A stretch of DNA of 34,058 bases from an uncultured Ruminococcus sp. (GTDB lineage: Bacteria > Bacillota > Clostridia > Oscillospirales > Acutalibacteraceae), in the NCBI GenBank assembly GCA_902762615.1, contig CACWOX010000029.1, forward strand, positions 1 through 34,058. The letters are read 5' to 3'. The stretch's first letter is position 1, and each line of letters opens with the position of its first letter. Positions 6,980 through 15,947 of the stretch are shown piece after piece. The notes under the pieces were generated by a model. That model did not search any database and was not told where the DNA came from. It was given only the letters and a program-made list of their open reading frames with translations. A program made the position numbers and the translations under genes.

Positions 6980-7879
6980 TCAGCTTTTTTCTCGGTCAAA
7001 AGGAACCGCTGTCTTTTTGCAGCACCGCCCGCAGACATACATATCTCTGTGGGATTCCGACATTATTTTGAAGTAAGCATGGCTGCCGCAGCAATCCAGA
7101 AAGTCTGCCTCCTCACCCAGCAGCTCACGGGTGACGATTTTGGCAATTGTCTGCATTCCGTAATGATCGGGATGGCTGCATATCCCTGAACTGACAGACA
7201 CGCAATAAGAATCGATGTCTATGACACTGCATCCGTTTTCTGCAGCTGTTTTACGGATTACGCTGTTATACTCCGCATAGCGGCTGCAGCTCTCTTTGTC
7301 GGGAAAGTGCATTTTCGGATTGAACGAATAATAACATGCAAAAAGGGTGCAGCAGCCAATGAAGGCATCGGGGTAATTTGCTCTGAGCTTTTTCAGCATA
7401 ATATCATACGCCACGCTGAAATAACTCTCATCCCCGCACTCCGCCGACCTGACGGTTATTCCCCCATTCTGCGAGCAGAGCGGAGGAAACAGCTCCACAC
7501 CATATCCCAAGTCATTGCTACCCAGCATGACGAGAATGATATCCGGCTTCTTTCCGCCGCTTGACAAAGAGAGAATCCTCTCGTCGCTGCATCCGGAAGG
7601 AAACAGGGATCTATGCCGTGGAAGCTGTGTCACCCGGCTTCCCGACCACGAATTGTTGGTCAGCAGCCTCCCTCCGATGTTATCTGTTACCTGTCCCCAC
7701 CATGTATCAGCATATTCGGAAACGCCCAGACGTTCACAGACATCTCCCTGATAATACACACAGTAACCGTCAGGATTCCAGCCTGCCAAGGTGCTGAAGG
7801 AGTCGCCCAGAATTGAAACATATCGCTTCTTTTCAGGCGGAATATTTTCCTTTTGAATTATTAATCTGTTCTTTTCCAT
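6980..7879 (-). CDS. SGNH/GDSL hydrolase with Cys-rich C-terminus
   Basis: 299 residues with the four SGNH blocks: ILGDSFS (nucleophile S27), NNSWSGSRV, GSNDLGYG, and SHPDHYG holding the catalytic Asp and His. These enzymes are esterases, often acting on acyl groups of glycans or lipids. Unusually, a signal peptide is absent. The C-terminal 40 residues carry CCGSH and CGRCCKK, a possible metal-binding tail not typical of the family. The ATG is preceded by GAGG about 8 nt away. The gene follows a large hairpin (7940-7976) and precedes a lipoprotein gene, so it may belong to a small envelope operon. Substrate unknown. Confidence 0.85.
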   Translation of the reverse strand: MEKNRLIIQKENIPPEKKRYVSILGDSFSTLAGWNPDGYCVYYQGDVCERLGVSEYADTWWGQVTDNIGGRLLTNNSWSGSRVTQLPRHRSLFPSGCSDERILSLSSGGKKPDIILVMLGSNDLGYGVELFPPLCSQNGGITVRSAECGDESYFSVAYDIMLKKLRANYPDAFIGCCTLFACYYSFNPKMHFPDKESCSRYAEYNSVIRKTAAENGCSVIDIDSYCVSVSSGICSHPDHYGMQTIAKIVTRELLGEEADFLDCCGSHAYFKIMSESHRDMYVCGRCCKKTAVPFDREKS

Positions 7880-7939
7880 ATTGGGTGCCTCATAATATCG
7901 TCATTCCTCACAGAACCGGACAGTAAAGCCAAAGCTGCC

Positions 7940-7976
7940 GGCACTCACGGCTTCCGTTCCGGAAGCCGTGAGTGCC
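7940..7976. repeat. Perfect 17-bp inverted repeat (stem-loop)
   Basis: Arms GGCACTCACGGCTTCCG and its exact complement are separated by 3 nt, in the 113-bp gap between the WG-repeat lipoprotein gene and the SGNH gene. Neither side is followed by a T run, so it is not a standard intrinsic terminator. It could stabilise an mRNA end or be a REP-like unit. Confidence 0.85.
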
Positions 7977-7992
7977 TGAAAATGACACGGTC

Positions 7993-9540
7993 TCAGGAAA
8001 GAATATAGATGTCGTAATCTCCTCTGGAGGACGATCCGTTGACCGAATTGTAGGCAAGAATGTATTCATTGCCGTCAACAGCCTCGACCGAATCATAGGA
8101 ATAGTAATTATCCAAAATGGATTTTCCCGAACGTGTGCTGAATAACGTGGCAACTTTCTCTTCTTTCTGCTGTACCGTCCAATTTCCGATACCGGCGCCC
8201 TTAATGTTAAATTCCTTATCCGCGTAATTATAGTACAGGGCGTCACTTCCCGTCGTGTACGGAGCGAAACTGCTCTGGTAATACTTGTCGTTGTCGATCG
8301 CTGCCGAATAATGCATATTTCCGTCTTTGTCAAAAACGCTGCAGGTATCGTCATCATACGCGAGGTAGGCATCCCTGTGAATATCATCAAAGCGCAGGGT
8401 CTTGCCGCCGCACAGTTTTTTGCCGTCGAGCGAATACACCTGATAATCATTTAAGCATACATAATCAGGGAAAATGTAATAGATAGTCTCGTCAAAATCC
8501 ACGGACACTTTTTTTCCGCTTTCATCTAACAGAAAATGCTTTGTGTCGGGGTAGTTGCCTGTTGTGGCTTCAAAGTAACAATTTCTGAAATCGGAAATGG
8601 AATAGTCCTTGGTGCTGAAATCAAAGAGCTTTTTGTCATTCGTATCATAAACTGTTGCTGCTCCGTTTTTCTCGAGAACATAGGAGCCGTTTGTAAAGAT
8701 CTGTCTGCCGTCCGAAACATCGCTGCCCGAACCATCGATGATTTTTTTCTCTCCCTCATCGTTGATATACTCAAGATAGCTGCCCTTCGCGTCAATATTA
8801 TAGCGCTTGGTTCCCGTTACGCCGCTGACAAACTTGCCTTTTTCAATATCGTAGATTTCCCACTTGCCCGCATACATGATGTCATCCTCGTCGGGTGATA
8901 AGGATAACATCTTGCTTGTGACATAATACAGCGCTTTGTCTTTGTCTTTTGTCTGCTCTGTCGCCGTAATGACCTGTGCATAACGGTCGTTCAGAACGCT
9001 GATGAATCCATACTTGCAGGGAAGGATCTCTTTTCCCTCGCTGTCCACCAGACCGCAGACGTTCGGATTATCTGTTTCTCTTTCCTCTTCAAACACTGCA
9101 AAAAAGCCTTTTGTCATCGTACTCTGTTCGCCGGAATCGACATTCGCTCTATCGGCATAATAATACTTTGCACCCGTGTCATGCTTTCCGTCCAGAGACA
9201 GGATGCCGTATTTCTTATTCTTGTCAACATAAACACAGCCCGTGCTGTATGCATTAAGACTGCTCACTTCTTTTTTGACGCTTCCGATTTTCTTCGCTGC
9301 CAGGTCATTGTTCCATGCGGTCGAGCCCTTTCTTTCAGACGTATCGACGCTTTCCGTTTTGGAGCCGGTTTCTGCCTTGGAGCTTTCCGCTGTCTGTGAG
9401 CTTTCCGCTGTCTGTGAGCTATCCGCTTTGGATTCACCCGATGGAACAAGCTGACCCATCGAGCAGCCACCCATAGCTCCGGCTGTAATAATCGCCGCAA
9501 GAACCGCACACAATACTCGTTTTTTCATTTTTTGTTTCAT
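7993..9540 (-). CDS. WG-repeat-like lipoprotein
   Basis: 515 residues. The start at 9538-9540 is chosen because AAGGAG lies 7 nt upstream and a lipoprotein signal follows (MKKRVLCAVLAAIITAGAMG, then Gly-Cys lipobox). A Ser/Glu/Thr-rich linker with AESSQTAESS repeats spans about residues 35-70. The remainder consists of short beta-rich units of the WG/KWG type: KKYGILSLDGK, CGLVDSEGKEILPCKYGFISV, YDTNDKKLFDFSTK and CSVFDKDGN. These suggest a propeller-like extracellular domain. Function is unknown; binding of protein or glycan is plausible. It lies 97 bp downstream of the subtilase-vWA-FHA gene. Confidence 0.75.
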   Translation of the reverse strand: MKQKMKKRVLCAVLAAIITAGAMGGCSMGQLVPSGESKADSSQTAESSQTAESSKAETGSKTESVDTSERKGSTAWNNDLAAKKIGSVKKEVSSLNAYSTGCVYVDKNKKYGILSLDGKHDTGAKYYYADRANVDSGEQSTMTKGFFAVFEEERETDNPNVCGLVDSEGKEILPCKYGFISVLNDRYAQVITATEQTKDKDKALYYVTSKMLSLSPDEDDIMYAGKWEIYDIEKGKFVSGVTGTKRYNIDAKGSYLEYINDEGEKKIIDGSGSDVSDGRQIFTNGSYVLEKNGAATVYDTNDKKLFDFSTKDYSISDFRNCYFEATTGNYPDTKHFLLDESGKKVSVDFDETIYYIFPDYVCLNDYQVYSLDGKKLCGGKTLRFDDIHRDAYLAYDDDTCSVFDKDGNMHYSAAIDNDKYYQSSFAPYTTGSDALYYNYADKEFNIKGAGIGNWTVQQKEEKVATLFSTRSGKSILDNYYSYDSVEAVDGNEYILAYNSVNGSSSRGDYDIYILS

Positions 9541-9637
9541 TTTTTGTCTCCTTTTTTTGCTATATGATTGTCTCTGAACAAGCAGAGATATTGACCGAAT
9601 GCTGAGAGGGAAACAGACGTTTTCCTCCCCTGTTTTG

Positions 9638-12600
9638 TTATTTTTTCTGCACGACCAGTCTGACAATACACTGCGAATTGCTCAGATTCAACAGCGAGCC
9701 GCTTGTAATGATCGTTTTCTTATTCTTTTCCAGACGGATGTTGCCCGAACGGTAGGTTCCGTTCGTGGACATATCCGTCACATAGAACACCTTGTTCTTT
9801 CCGTCAAAGGTAACGGAGCAGTGCTTGCGGCTGACTAAGCCGTAGGAACTGTCGAATACCAGCTGGCATACCGACGCGCTCTTTCCGAGCGTGATCGTTT
9901 CTCCGCTGTCGACGGGAACCCTCATTCCCTTCATGGAGCCGGTCAGCACCTCGATAACGGCATCCGCGTCATGAGCTTCGGGCTTCACGGGAGAAACCGG
10001 CGCACGGGAGGTCGGTTTCTCGGATTCCTTCAGCTCCTGGTTTCCGCGGGCAGCGGCGGGCTTCGCCACCGGTGCGGGTACGTATACCTGTTCCGCCTTA
10101 AACACCGGATCCTTCGGAACGGCAGGCGCTGAACCCTGCGCAGGACGGATCACGGGGATTTCATACAAATCCTCCTTTTTTCCGCTGCCCGAGGATGCGA
10201 CGGCAACCAGCGTGACAACCAGTCCGATCACCACCAATACGCTGACGGCAATGATGATAAAAATGATCATCGCTCCGTCGCCGGAATCTTCAACGGGAGA
10301 CTGTGTCGGCGGCTCCGTGGCAGGAGCGGTCGTTACCGTGTTGTTGACGGTGATCTGTCCGGTGCTCCTGTTATCCGCCTCATAGACGATATCCACGGTT
10401 CCGTCTCCGTCCGTGTCGACGTTCAGGTTGACCGTTTTGCTGTTGTCGGTGTTGGAATTAATGATGGTTTGGTTGGTAACGGATACCGAACTGAAATTGC
10501 GGTAATCCTCCACCTCATCATCACGGTTCATATAGTTGACGAGGTAATCCATCGTACCCTCGCCTGTACCGCGAAGGTCAACGTCATACTGCTTGTCGCT
10601 GTCGAGCGACAGAACCTTGACGTCCTTGTGCGAACCGAGGATTTCCAGCTTTCCGAACGAGGCTTTGTCATTGAAGTGCTCCTCGCTGCTGGAGAGCGTT
10701 TCTCCGTCGCAGCTGACTGTGACGTCAACCGGGCAGGCGATATTGATGATGATCTTGGAACCGTTTGAAATCTCGGTTGCGATATCGCCGAATTCAAACT
10801 GCAGATCCTCCGCCTTTTTTACCTCGTGGTAGCCGTCGGGCATATTGGTCAGCTTGCTCATCAGCGTCGAGCAGTTCGTATACTCTATTCCTTTGAGCGA
10901 GTGGAAGAAACCAAGGCTGTACATATTGTATTTCTGCATGATTCGCTGCGCGGTGTCAACCACACCGTTCGCGAAATCCGACACGGTGTAGCCGGAAACT
11001 CCCGCAAGTCCCGCGGAGCCTGACTTGCTCTTTGTTCCCACATTCGGCAAGCCGTCCGCCATGATCACAATATTCTTGATATGATCAGGGTTGCCGCTTG
11101 CATCGAGAAGCTCCTCGGCTTTGTCCAGCGCGCCGCTCATATTTGTTGTGTTTTTCTCGCGGATTCCCGATATGTAGCTCTTGAGCTCGTCTGTATCGCT
11201 CGAAAAGTCATGCAGGGTGATCCTGTCGTTAAAGCAGACGATCGCCACTCGGTTGTTATATTCATCCCGCAGCAGGTCGTCGCAGAACTGCTGCGCGGCT
11301 TTTTTCAGCTCTGTCATCGGCGTACCGCGCATACTTCCCGAAATATCCAGCACCAGAACGGTATCCCTGCCCTGGGACGCCACGCGCACCGAGGTGGTTT
11401 CCGTCAGCGTATGATTACCGCTGGTCAGCTCCGCCGTGATAGTGGCGGTGCCCTTTTTGAGCGCGGTGAGCGTGCCGTACTCGCCTGTCGGATTGACGGT
11501 GACGACCGACTCGTCAGACGAGCTCCAGCGGATGCTGTAGCCGCCGTTATCCTCCGGCTCAACCTTGGGCTCTATCAGATCCAGATGCCCGACCGTGAGC
11601 GTCATCTCGTCGGGAATGGAGAATGCGGTGACGGCGCTTTTCAGATAAACTGCCGCATAATCCACCTGCGCCGCGGTAACGGTGATCCTGTCCTCCCGTC
11701 CCGTTGCATATCCGTCGCAGGAGGCTTCGACCGCGTAATCGCCCGGGTCAAGCACAAACTCATAGACGCCGTCCGTGCCGACTGCGTGCGATTCCACCAA
11801 CTCATTGTTATCCGCTTTATATATCGAGATGGTGCAGTTCGGGATGATCTGATTTTCGTTCTCATCATTTCTGAAATAACCGCCCGCGATCAGCGTTCCC
11901 TTCTGAACGGCGCCCGCAACCGTCTGGTTGCTTTGCTCTGCCGCACGCCGGACGGCAACCGCGGCGTTGATCATACTGCGATCGCTGTCCTCAACCTGTA
12001 TCGTCGCGGCATCCGTCAGAATTTGCTTGACCTCCGCAGCGGTGAATCCGTTGTTGATGGACCAGACCATCGCCGCAACACCCGCTACATGCGGTGACGC
12101 CATAGAAGTTCCAGAGATCTTTTTATAGGACTTTTCTCCGTCCCAGGTGCTTTCGATATCCGTTCCGGGAGCCATGACATCGACTCTGTCTCCCACACAG
12201 CTATCATAGTTTCTTTTATAGGTAACGCTTGAAGCAAACCATCCCTTTTCTCTTTTCGCGTTTCCGACAACGACAATTCTGTCCCGCATTCTGTCATTGG
12301 ACATCAGGGTGAATACGTTGTTATAAAGCGCAGGCAGGGTAGCGGATTTGTCCACACCACTGCTCTCAAATCCCGATTCCGTCTTATTGCTCTCCTTAAA
12401 CTTGAGCCCCGATGCGTTGCCTGCGGACGTTACAATCAGAAAATCATATCCCTTGTTCAGCAAACGCAAATAATAGTTTTGCATACGGGTGGAATAAGCC
12501 TGCAGCCCTTCTCTGACTCCGTTCCGGTTTTCACTGGCAGCATAAATCATGTCTGCCTCCCAACCCATGCTATAGTTGATAACCTTGACGTTTCTGACGA

Positions 12601-13459
12601 TCAGATTGGTAAACAGTACCTTTTCACCTGCCAGTGACATCAGGTAGTTATTCTGGTTGGATTGATCGATTTCTTTCAGGCCGCTATACGCTGAGCCGTA
12701 GATATGTCCCTCCGAGGAAGGATACACACCCGTAATACCTCTTCCGTTATTATGAAACGCTCCTATGGTTCCGGACACATGTGTGCCGTGAGCTTTCTTG
12801 TCGTTGGGAGTGGTATTATTGTTAAATACTTGTGTGAAGCGCAGGTCCTCATGACCCTCAAAGAAACCCTCGTCGACCGCGCCTACATTGACAGGGTGCG
12901 TTGTCAGCCCGTCATAGATCGTCCACGCTGTGGGACAGCGGATGGCTTCCATGCCCCAGTTTTCCCCTTCGGGGTTATTCTCGTCCCATTTACCCTGCCA
13001 TCGGGTATCGTTGGTCGCGTCCTCATCGGGCGAAACGGGGCTGAACAGATTCAGAGACGCGTCCTCGACAAGCTCGCTCTCACGCAGCCTGTCTATTATT
13101 TCGTTCAGCTCTTTTTCCGTTTTTTCCTCCTTGAGGACGAGCTGATACTCCCCCACTACCTCGATGTAGCCCTTGATCTCCGCGTCATACTTCTCCGCCA
13201 GCGCTTCAATGTCCTGATACGAAGCATTTTCCGCAGCGCTCAGAAGTATCTCGTTATTCGCATAGATCATGCCGTTGTCATCGTTCTGAACAATGTTTTC
13301 GTCGGGAGTATCATAATAAGTGATCTCGCCGGGATTCATCCCGATATTCATCAGGTCGCCGATTTCCATGCTGCCGCAGCCGGGCAAAACAACCGCGCAC
13401 AACACCATGAACGCAGTCAGAACCGAACAAACCTTTTTCCAAACTGATAAGTGTTTCAT
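9638..13459 (-). CDS. Lipoprotein subtilase (S8) - Ig-like - vWA - TM - FHA fusion
   Basis: 1273 residues from the ATG at 13457-13459, which gives a lipoprotein signal (VLTAFMVLCAVVLPGC); a GGTGG box lies about 6 nt upstream. Domains in order: S8 propeptide-like region (about 65-150); subtilase with Asp in VNVGAVDEG (~196), His in HGTHVSGTIGA (~226), Asn in VTSAGN and Ser in SGTSMASPHVAG (~452); carboxypeptidase-regulatory-like Ig domain (~520-605); BIg2 domain (~606-690); vWA with intact MIDAS DISGS (~700-900); TM (~1060-1088) followed by basic residues; Pro/Ala-rich linker; FHA (~1180-1262) with SRKH and STNGTY, but GK in place of the usual GR. The protein is thus anchored by lipid and by TM, with the protease and vWA outside and the FHA inside. 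It probably links extracellular proteolysis to cytoplasmic phospho-signals. The substrate is unknown; the giant Ig protein is one candidate. Confidence 0.92.
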   Translation of the reverse strand: MKHLSVWKKVCSVLTAFMVLCAVVLPGCGSMEIGDLMNIGMNPGEITYYDTPDENIVQNDDNGMIYANNEILLSAAENASYQDIEALAEKYDAEIKGYIEVVGEYQLVLKEEKTEKELNEIIDRLRESELVEDASLNLFSPVSPDEDATNDTRWQGKWDENNPEGENWGMEAIRCPTAWTIYDGLTTHPVNVGAVDEGFFEGHEDLRFTQVFNNNTTPNDKKAHGTHVSGTIGAFHNNGRGITGVYPSSEGHIYGSAYSGLKEIDQSNQNNYLMSLAGEKVLFTNLIVRNVKVINYSMGWEADMIYAASENRNGVREGLQAYSTRMQNYYLRLLNKGYDFLIVTSAGNASGLKFKESNKTESGFESSGVDKSATLPALYNNVFTLMSNDRMRDRIVVVGNAKREKGWFASSVTYKRNYDSCVGDRVDVMAPGTDIESTWDGEKSYKKISGTSMASPHVAGVAAMVWSINNGFTAAEVKQILTDAATIQVEDSDRSMINAAVAVRRAAEQSNQTVAGAVQKGTLIAGGYFRNDENENQIIPNCTISIYKADNNELVESHAVGTDGVYEFVLDPGDYAVEASCDGYATGREDRITVTAAQVDYAAVYLKSAVTAFSIPDEMTLTVGHLDLIEPKVEPEDNGGYSIRWSSSDESVVTVNPTGEYGTLTALKKGTATITAELTSGNHTLTETTSVRVASQGRDTVLVLDISGSMRGTPMTELKKAAQQFCDDLLRDEYNNRVAIVCFNDRITLHDFSSDTDELKSYISGIREKNTTNMSGALDKAEELLDASGNPDHIKNIVIMADGLPNVGTKSKSGSAGLAGVSGYTVSDFANGVVDTAQRIMQKYNMYSLGFFHSLKGIEYTNCSTLMSKLTNMPDGYHEVKKAEDLQFEFGDIATEISNGSKIIINIACPVDVTVSCDGETLSSSEEHFNDKASFGKLEILGSHKDVKVLSLDSDKQYDVDLRGTGEGTMDYLVNYMNRDDEVEDYRNFSSVSVTNQTIINSNTDNSKTVNLNVDTDGDGTVDIVYEADNRSTGQITVNNTVTTAPATEPPTQSPVEDSGDGAMIIFIIIAVSVLVVIGLVVTLVAVASSGSGKKEDLYEIPVIRPAQGSAPAVPKDPVFKAEQVYVPAPVAKPAAARGNQELKESEKPTSRAPVSPVKPEAHDADAVIEVLTGSMKGMRVPVDSGETITLGKSASVCQLVFDSSYGLVSRKHCSVTFDGKNKVFYVTDMSTNGTYRSGNIRLEKNKKTIITSGSLLNLSNSQCIVRLVVQKK

Positions 13460-13501
13460 AGTTTCCACCCACAAACATATCGTCCGCAATATACTTCCCT
13501 C

Positions 13502-13540
13502 TAAAAAAACGCAAGCAGGAGATGAAACCCATCTCCTGCT
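13502..13540 (-). terminator. Intrinsic terminator of the FHA/kinase operon
   Basis: On the minus strand AGCAGGAGATG, a 5-nt loop and CATCTCCTGCT form an 11-bp perfect stem, followed by TGCGTTTTTTT. It lies downstream of the FHA membrane protein gene (stop at 13597) and about 43 bp before the subtilase start. It closes the long right-hand operon. Confidence 0.88.
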
Positions 13541-13596
13541 CACCGGAAAAGAATAGACGGAAACGGTCAACTCATTACTTCGTTACTGTCCGCGAT

Positions 13597-14808
13597 TTAG
13601 GAAAGCCTGAACGTATTCTTGTCGTTAGCAAGCTTGAGAACCGTACCTCTTCTGAGATTGGTGATCTCGTTTCTGGTTAATTTCTGACCGTCTGCCCAAG
13701 TACCGTTGGAGGAATAGTCGGTCACGCGGTAGATATCATTTGACGCGTCATAGAGCACGGAAACATGCTTGCGGCTGATTTCCTTGTAAACGGGATCGAT
13801 TACCACGTTGGATACCTTGGCGTCCTTGCCGATGACGATTTCCTCACCGGGATTGAGGTCAAAGTTGTAGCCCGCGCAGGAACCCTTGAGACCGACGATC
13901 TTGCCGACAGAGGGAGGGGTAACCACCAGCCCGTCTCCGGGCGTATCGCCATTTCCGACGAGCTTCTTCTCAATGATAACGGGAGGTGTCATAAAGCTGC
14001 AGTCGAGAATCTTGGGAAGCGAAGCGGGATAGAGGCTGTCCGCGCAGGGATAATAGTCATAAGCCATCGGATTGAAGGGCTTGACGCCGTTTCTGTAAAC
14101 AGACGCATAGCGGTTCATGGTCTTGATGACTCTGGACATGGAGAAGCTTGCGCCCGCGGAAATCTCCGCGCCAAATACGCAGAATGCAATGATGAAAACC
14201 GTGTAAAGCACAATTGCGAAAATAGGAGACGCAAAGGCAAGCAGGAAGCAGATCAGGGTCGGGATAAACAGGGAAGCCGTTTTCAGTGCAATGGAGGCAG
14301 GAAGAAGGGGAAGCTCAGTCGCTGTGCGGAACACAAAGTGATCGGTACCCGATTCTCTCACAACCATGTTGTATCTGTTGGCATTCAGCTGCAGACGTGT
14401 CGTCTGCTTGAACCACCAGTACTTGAGATAAAGGCCGCTGGCGATATTGCCGATCAGGGAGAAAATAACGACATAAATCAGAATGCATAAAAAGATGATG
14501 CCGATTTTCACGCTTCCGAGCTGATTGTAGTAGCCGCTGACCATGCTGTTGTTCATGAACGGAAGAGCATTGAATACAAAGCTGGAGGAAACGATTCCGG
14601 TAATCAAACCGATCACCACGCCGAAGAACGCGGGGATCGCGCGGATAAAGAGGGCGCCGAAATAGCTCATACCGGGCTGTTCGCCGTCCTGTTTGCAGAG
14701 CGCGTTGACTTCATTGCCGATTCTGCTGCACTGAATCGCGCCGTAAATGCCCAGGGTCAGGCAGTTCAAAAGAATAAATACAGGGAGACTTCTCTTCTGG
14801 ATGTTCAT
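13597..14808 (-). CDS. Polytopic DUF4234-like membrane protein with C-terminal FHA domain
   Basis: 403 residues. The N-terminal half has several TM segments and starts like DUF4234 proteins (SLPVFILLNCLTLGIYGAIQ). Strong hydrophobic stretches lie near residues 50-80, 100-128 and 175-212. The FHA domain at about 305-403 has IVIGKDAKVSNVVID, EISRKHVSV and DYSSNGTW; the usual GR is GK. FHA domains bind phosphothreonine peptides, so this protein may recruit phosphorylated partners to the membrane. Its ATG overlaps the stop of the preceding gene by one base (TAATG), which implies translational coupling with the small DUF4234 protein. It is the last gene before the terminator. Confidence 0.85.
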   Translation of the reverse strand: MNIQKRSLPVFILLNCLTLGIYGAIQCSRIGNEVNALCKQDGEQPGMSYFGALFIRAIPAFFGVVIGLITGIVSSSFVFNALPFMNNSMVSGYYNQLGSVKIGIIFLCILIYVVIFSLIGNIASGLYLKYWWFKQTTRLQLNANRYNMVVRESGTDHFVFRTATELPLLPASIALKTASLFIPTLICFLLAFASPIFAIVLYTVFIIAFCVFGAEISAGASFSMSRVIKTMNRYASVYRNGVKPFNPMAYDYYPCADSLYPASLPKILDCSFMTPPVIIEKKLVGNGDTPGDGLVVTPPSVGKIVGLKGSCAGYNFDLNPGEEIVIGKDAKVSNVVIDPVYKEISRKHVSVLYDASNDIYRVTDYSSNGTWADGQKLTRNEITNLRRGTVLKLANDKNTFRLS

Positions 14809-15308
14809 TACATTGCACCTCCGTTCACGCCGTTGATACCGTTAGCACCGTTCTGATTATAGACCTTCGCAATTTTATTCATGTTCTTGAGCAGCTCATA
14901 AGCCGAGATAAAGCCGAAGCTGAATGCGTCAAGAAGCGCAATATCCTTGCCGTTCTCTACCATCTTGAAGCCGTATCTGGGGGCGTTGGCATGAAGTCTC
15001 TGACCGATTTTGTAGGTCCAGTAAATGTTATAGAGACCAAATGTGAGTGTGCTGAGCGCCGCGGCTGCCACATAGCTGCCGGATTCTCTGCCGTCGCCGA
15101 TGCAAACCGCGTCTACATCCAGCGAGAGGCTGTAGAAAAAGTGAATTCTGTAGACAGTGTTAACAATCAACATTGCCTGTCCCGACCAAAGCAGGAGCGC
15201 TCCCAGTATCGGGATAAAAAAGAGGATAACGCCCAATCCGATAAGCACAAGTCCGAGAGCCATAAACAATATGTACAGCGTCATTTTTCTGTTTCTAATA
15301 GGTTCCAC
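14808..15308 (-). CDS. DUF4234-like small membrane protein
   Basis: 166 residues with two strongly hydrophobic N-terminal segments (about 10-50) and a third (about 78-98) in the DUF4234-like sequence STLTFGLYNIYWTYKIGQRL. The C-terminus reads YELLKNMNKIAKVYNQ and ends in an Asn/Gly-rich tail. The start is GTG with AAAGGA about 10 nt upstream; no better in-frame start is seen. It is coupled to the next gene by a one-base overlap. The two probably form a pair, with the second carrying the FHA domain. Function unknown. Confidence 0.75.
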   Translation of the reverse strand: MEPIRNRKMTLYILFMALGLVLIGLGVILFFIPILGALLLWSGQAMLIVNTVYRIHFFYSLSLDVDAVCIGDGRESGSYVAAAALSTLTFGLYNIYWTYKIGQRLHANAPRYGFKMVENGKDIALLDAFSFGFISAYELLKNMNKIAKVYNQNGANGINGVNGGAM

Positions 15309-15341
15309 TGATCATCAATCCTTTCTTGTTTTCGCCATTAG

Positions 15342-15920
15342 TTATTTCTCTTCATTTTTCACTGCATCCCAGTTGAATCTGTCAGAACAGCAGGGAATGA
15401 ACAACAGCTTGGAATCGCCTACGGAAAGCACATCGTAGCCCTTGATTTTCTGAGCGGAAAGAACCACCTCGTCGTTGACATAGAACAGTTCCTTGGAATC
15501 GCCGGGCTGAACCAGGAAGATATTGCTCTTCGGCTCATAGACAACGATCGCGTGTCTGTCTCTGGAAACAGAGGCATCACCGCTGAGAACAACATCCATC
15601 GCAGACGATCTGCCGATGAAATTCTTGCCGGTTTTCAGCTTGAAGTCCTCGCCGAAGTGGTTGCCTTCGATGCAGACGAGCCAGCCGACTACAGGCTCGG
15701 AGGAAATCTCGCCGAAATAACCCCTTGTAATAACCTCATCTTCATGACCGTTGGCGCCCCTGATTTCACCGCTCAAACCGGTATCCTCGGGAGGCGAAAT
15801 CGGTCTTGTGATAAAATCCTCACCATCCTCGGGTCTGATCGTGGTCTGATTGCAGTGCGGACAATCATCGAAACGCTCTGCGTCATAAAAATGTCCGTTC
15901 ATGCATCTTACTAAATTCAT
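15342..15920 (-). CDS. Zinc-ribbon FHA adaptor protein
   Basis: 192 residues. A short N-terminal zinc-ribbon-like motif (CMNGHFYD...CPHC, residues 6-23) precedes an acidic linker with isolated threonines (FITRPISP, VITRGYFGE). An FHA domain follows at about 95-175 with FIGRSSAMDVVLSG and SVSRDRHAIVVYEP. The core has one extra residue between SR and H compared with the usual SRxH, and the NG turn is replaced by YVND. A paralogue with the same layout lies at 20326-20886. It is soluble and probably reads threonine phosphorylation by the kinases of the operon. AAAGGAG lies about 8 nt before the ATG. The linker threonines may be kinase targets (inference). Confidence 0.88.
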   Translation of the reverse strand: MNLVRCMNGHFYDAERFDDCPHCNQTTIRPEDGEDFITRPISPPEDTGLSGEIRGANGHEDEVITRGYFGEISSEPVVGWLVCIEGNHFGEDFKLKTGKNFIGRSSAMDVVLSGDASVSRDRHAIVVYEPKSNIFLVQPGDSKELFYVNDEVVLSAQKIKGYDVLSVGDSKLLFIPCCSDRFNWDAVKNEEK

Positions 15921-15947
15921 ACAAAACTCTCCTTTAATAAAGTTTTC

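Noticed and set aside
11081-12097. 338-codon open frame on the plus strand
   Set aside because: Antisense to the subtilase-vWA gene, whose catalytic motifs prove the minus strand.
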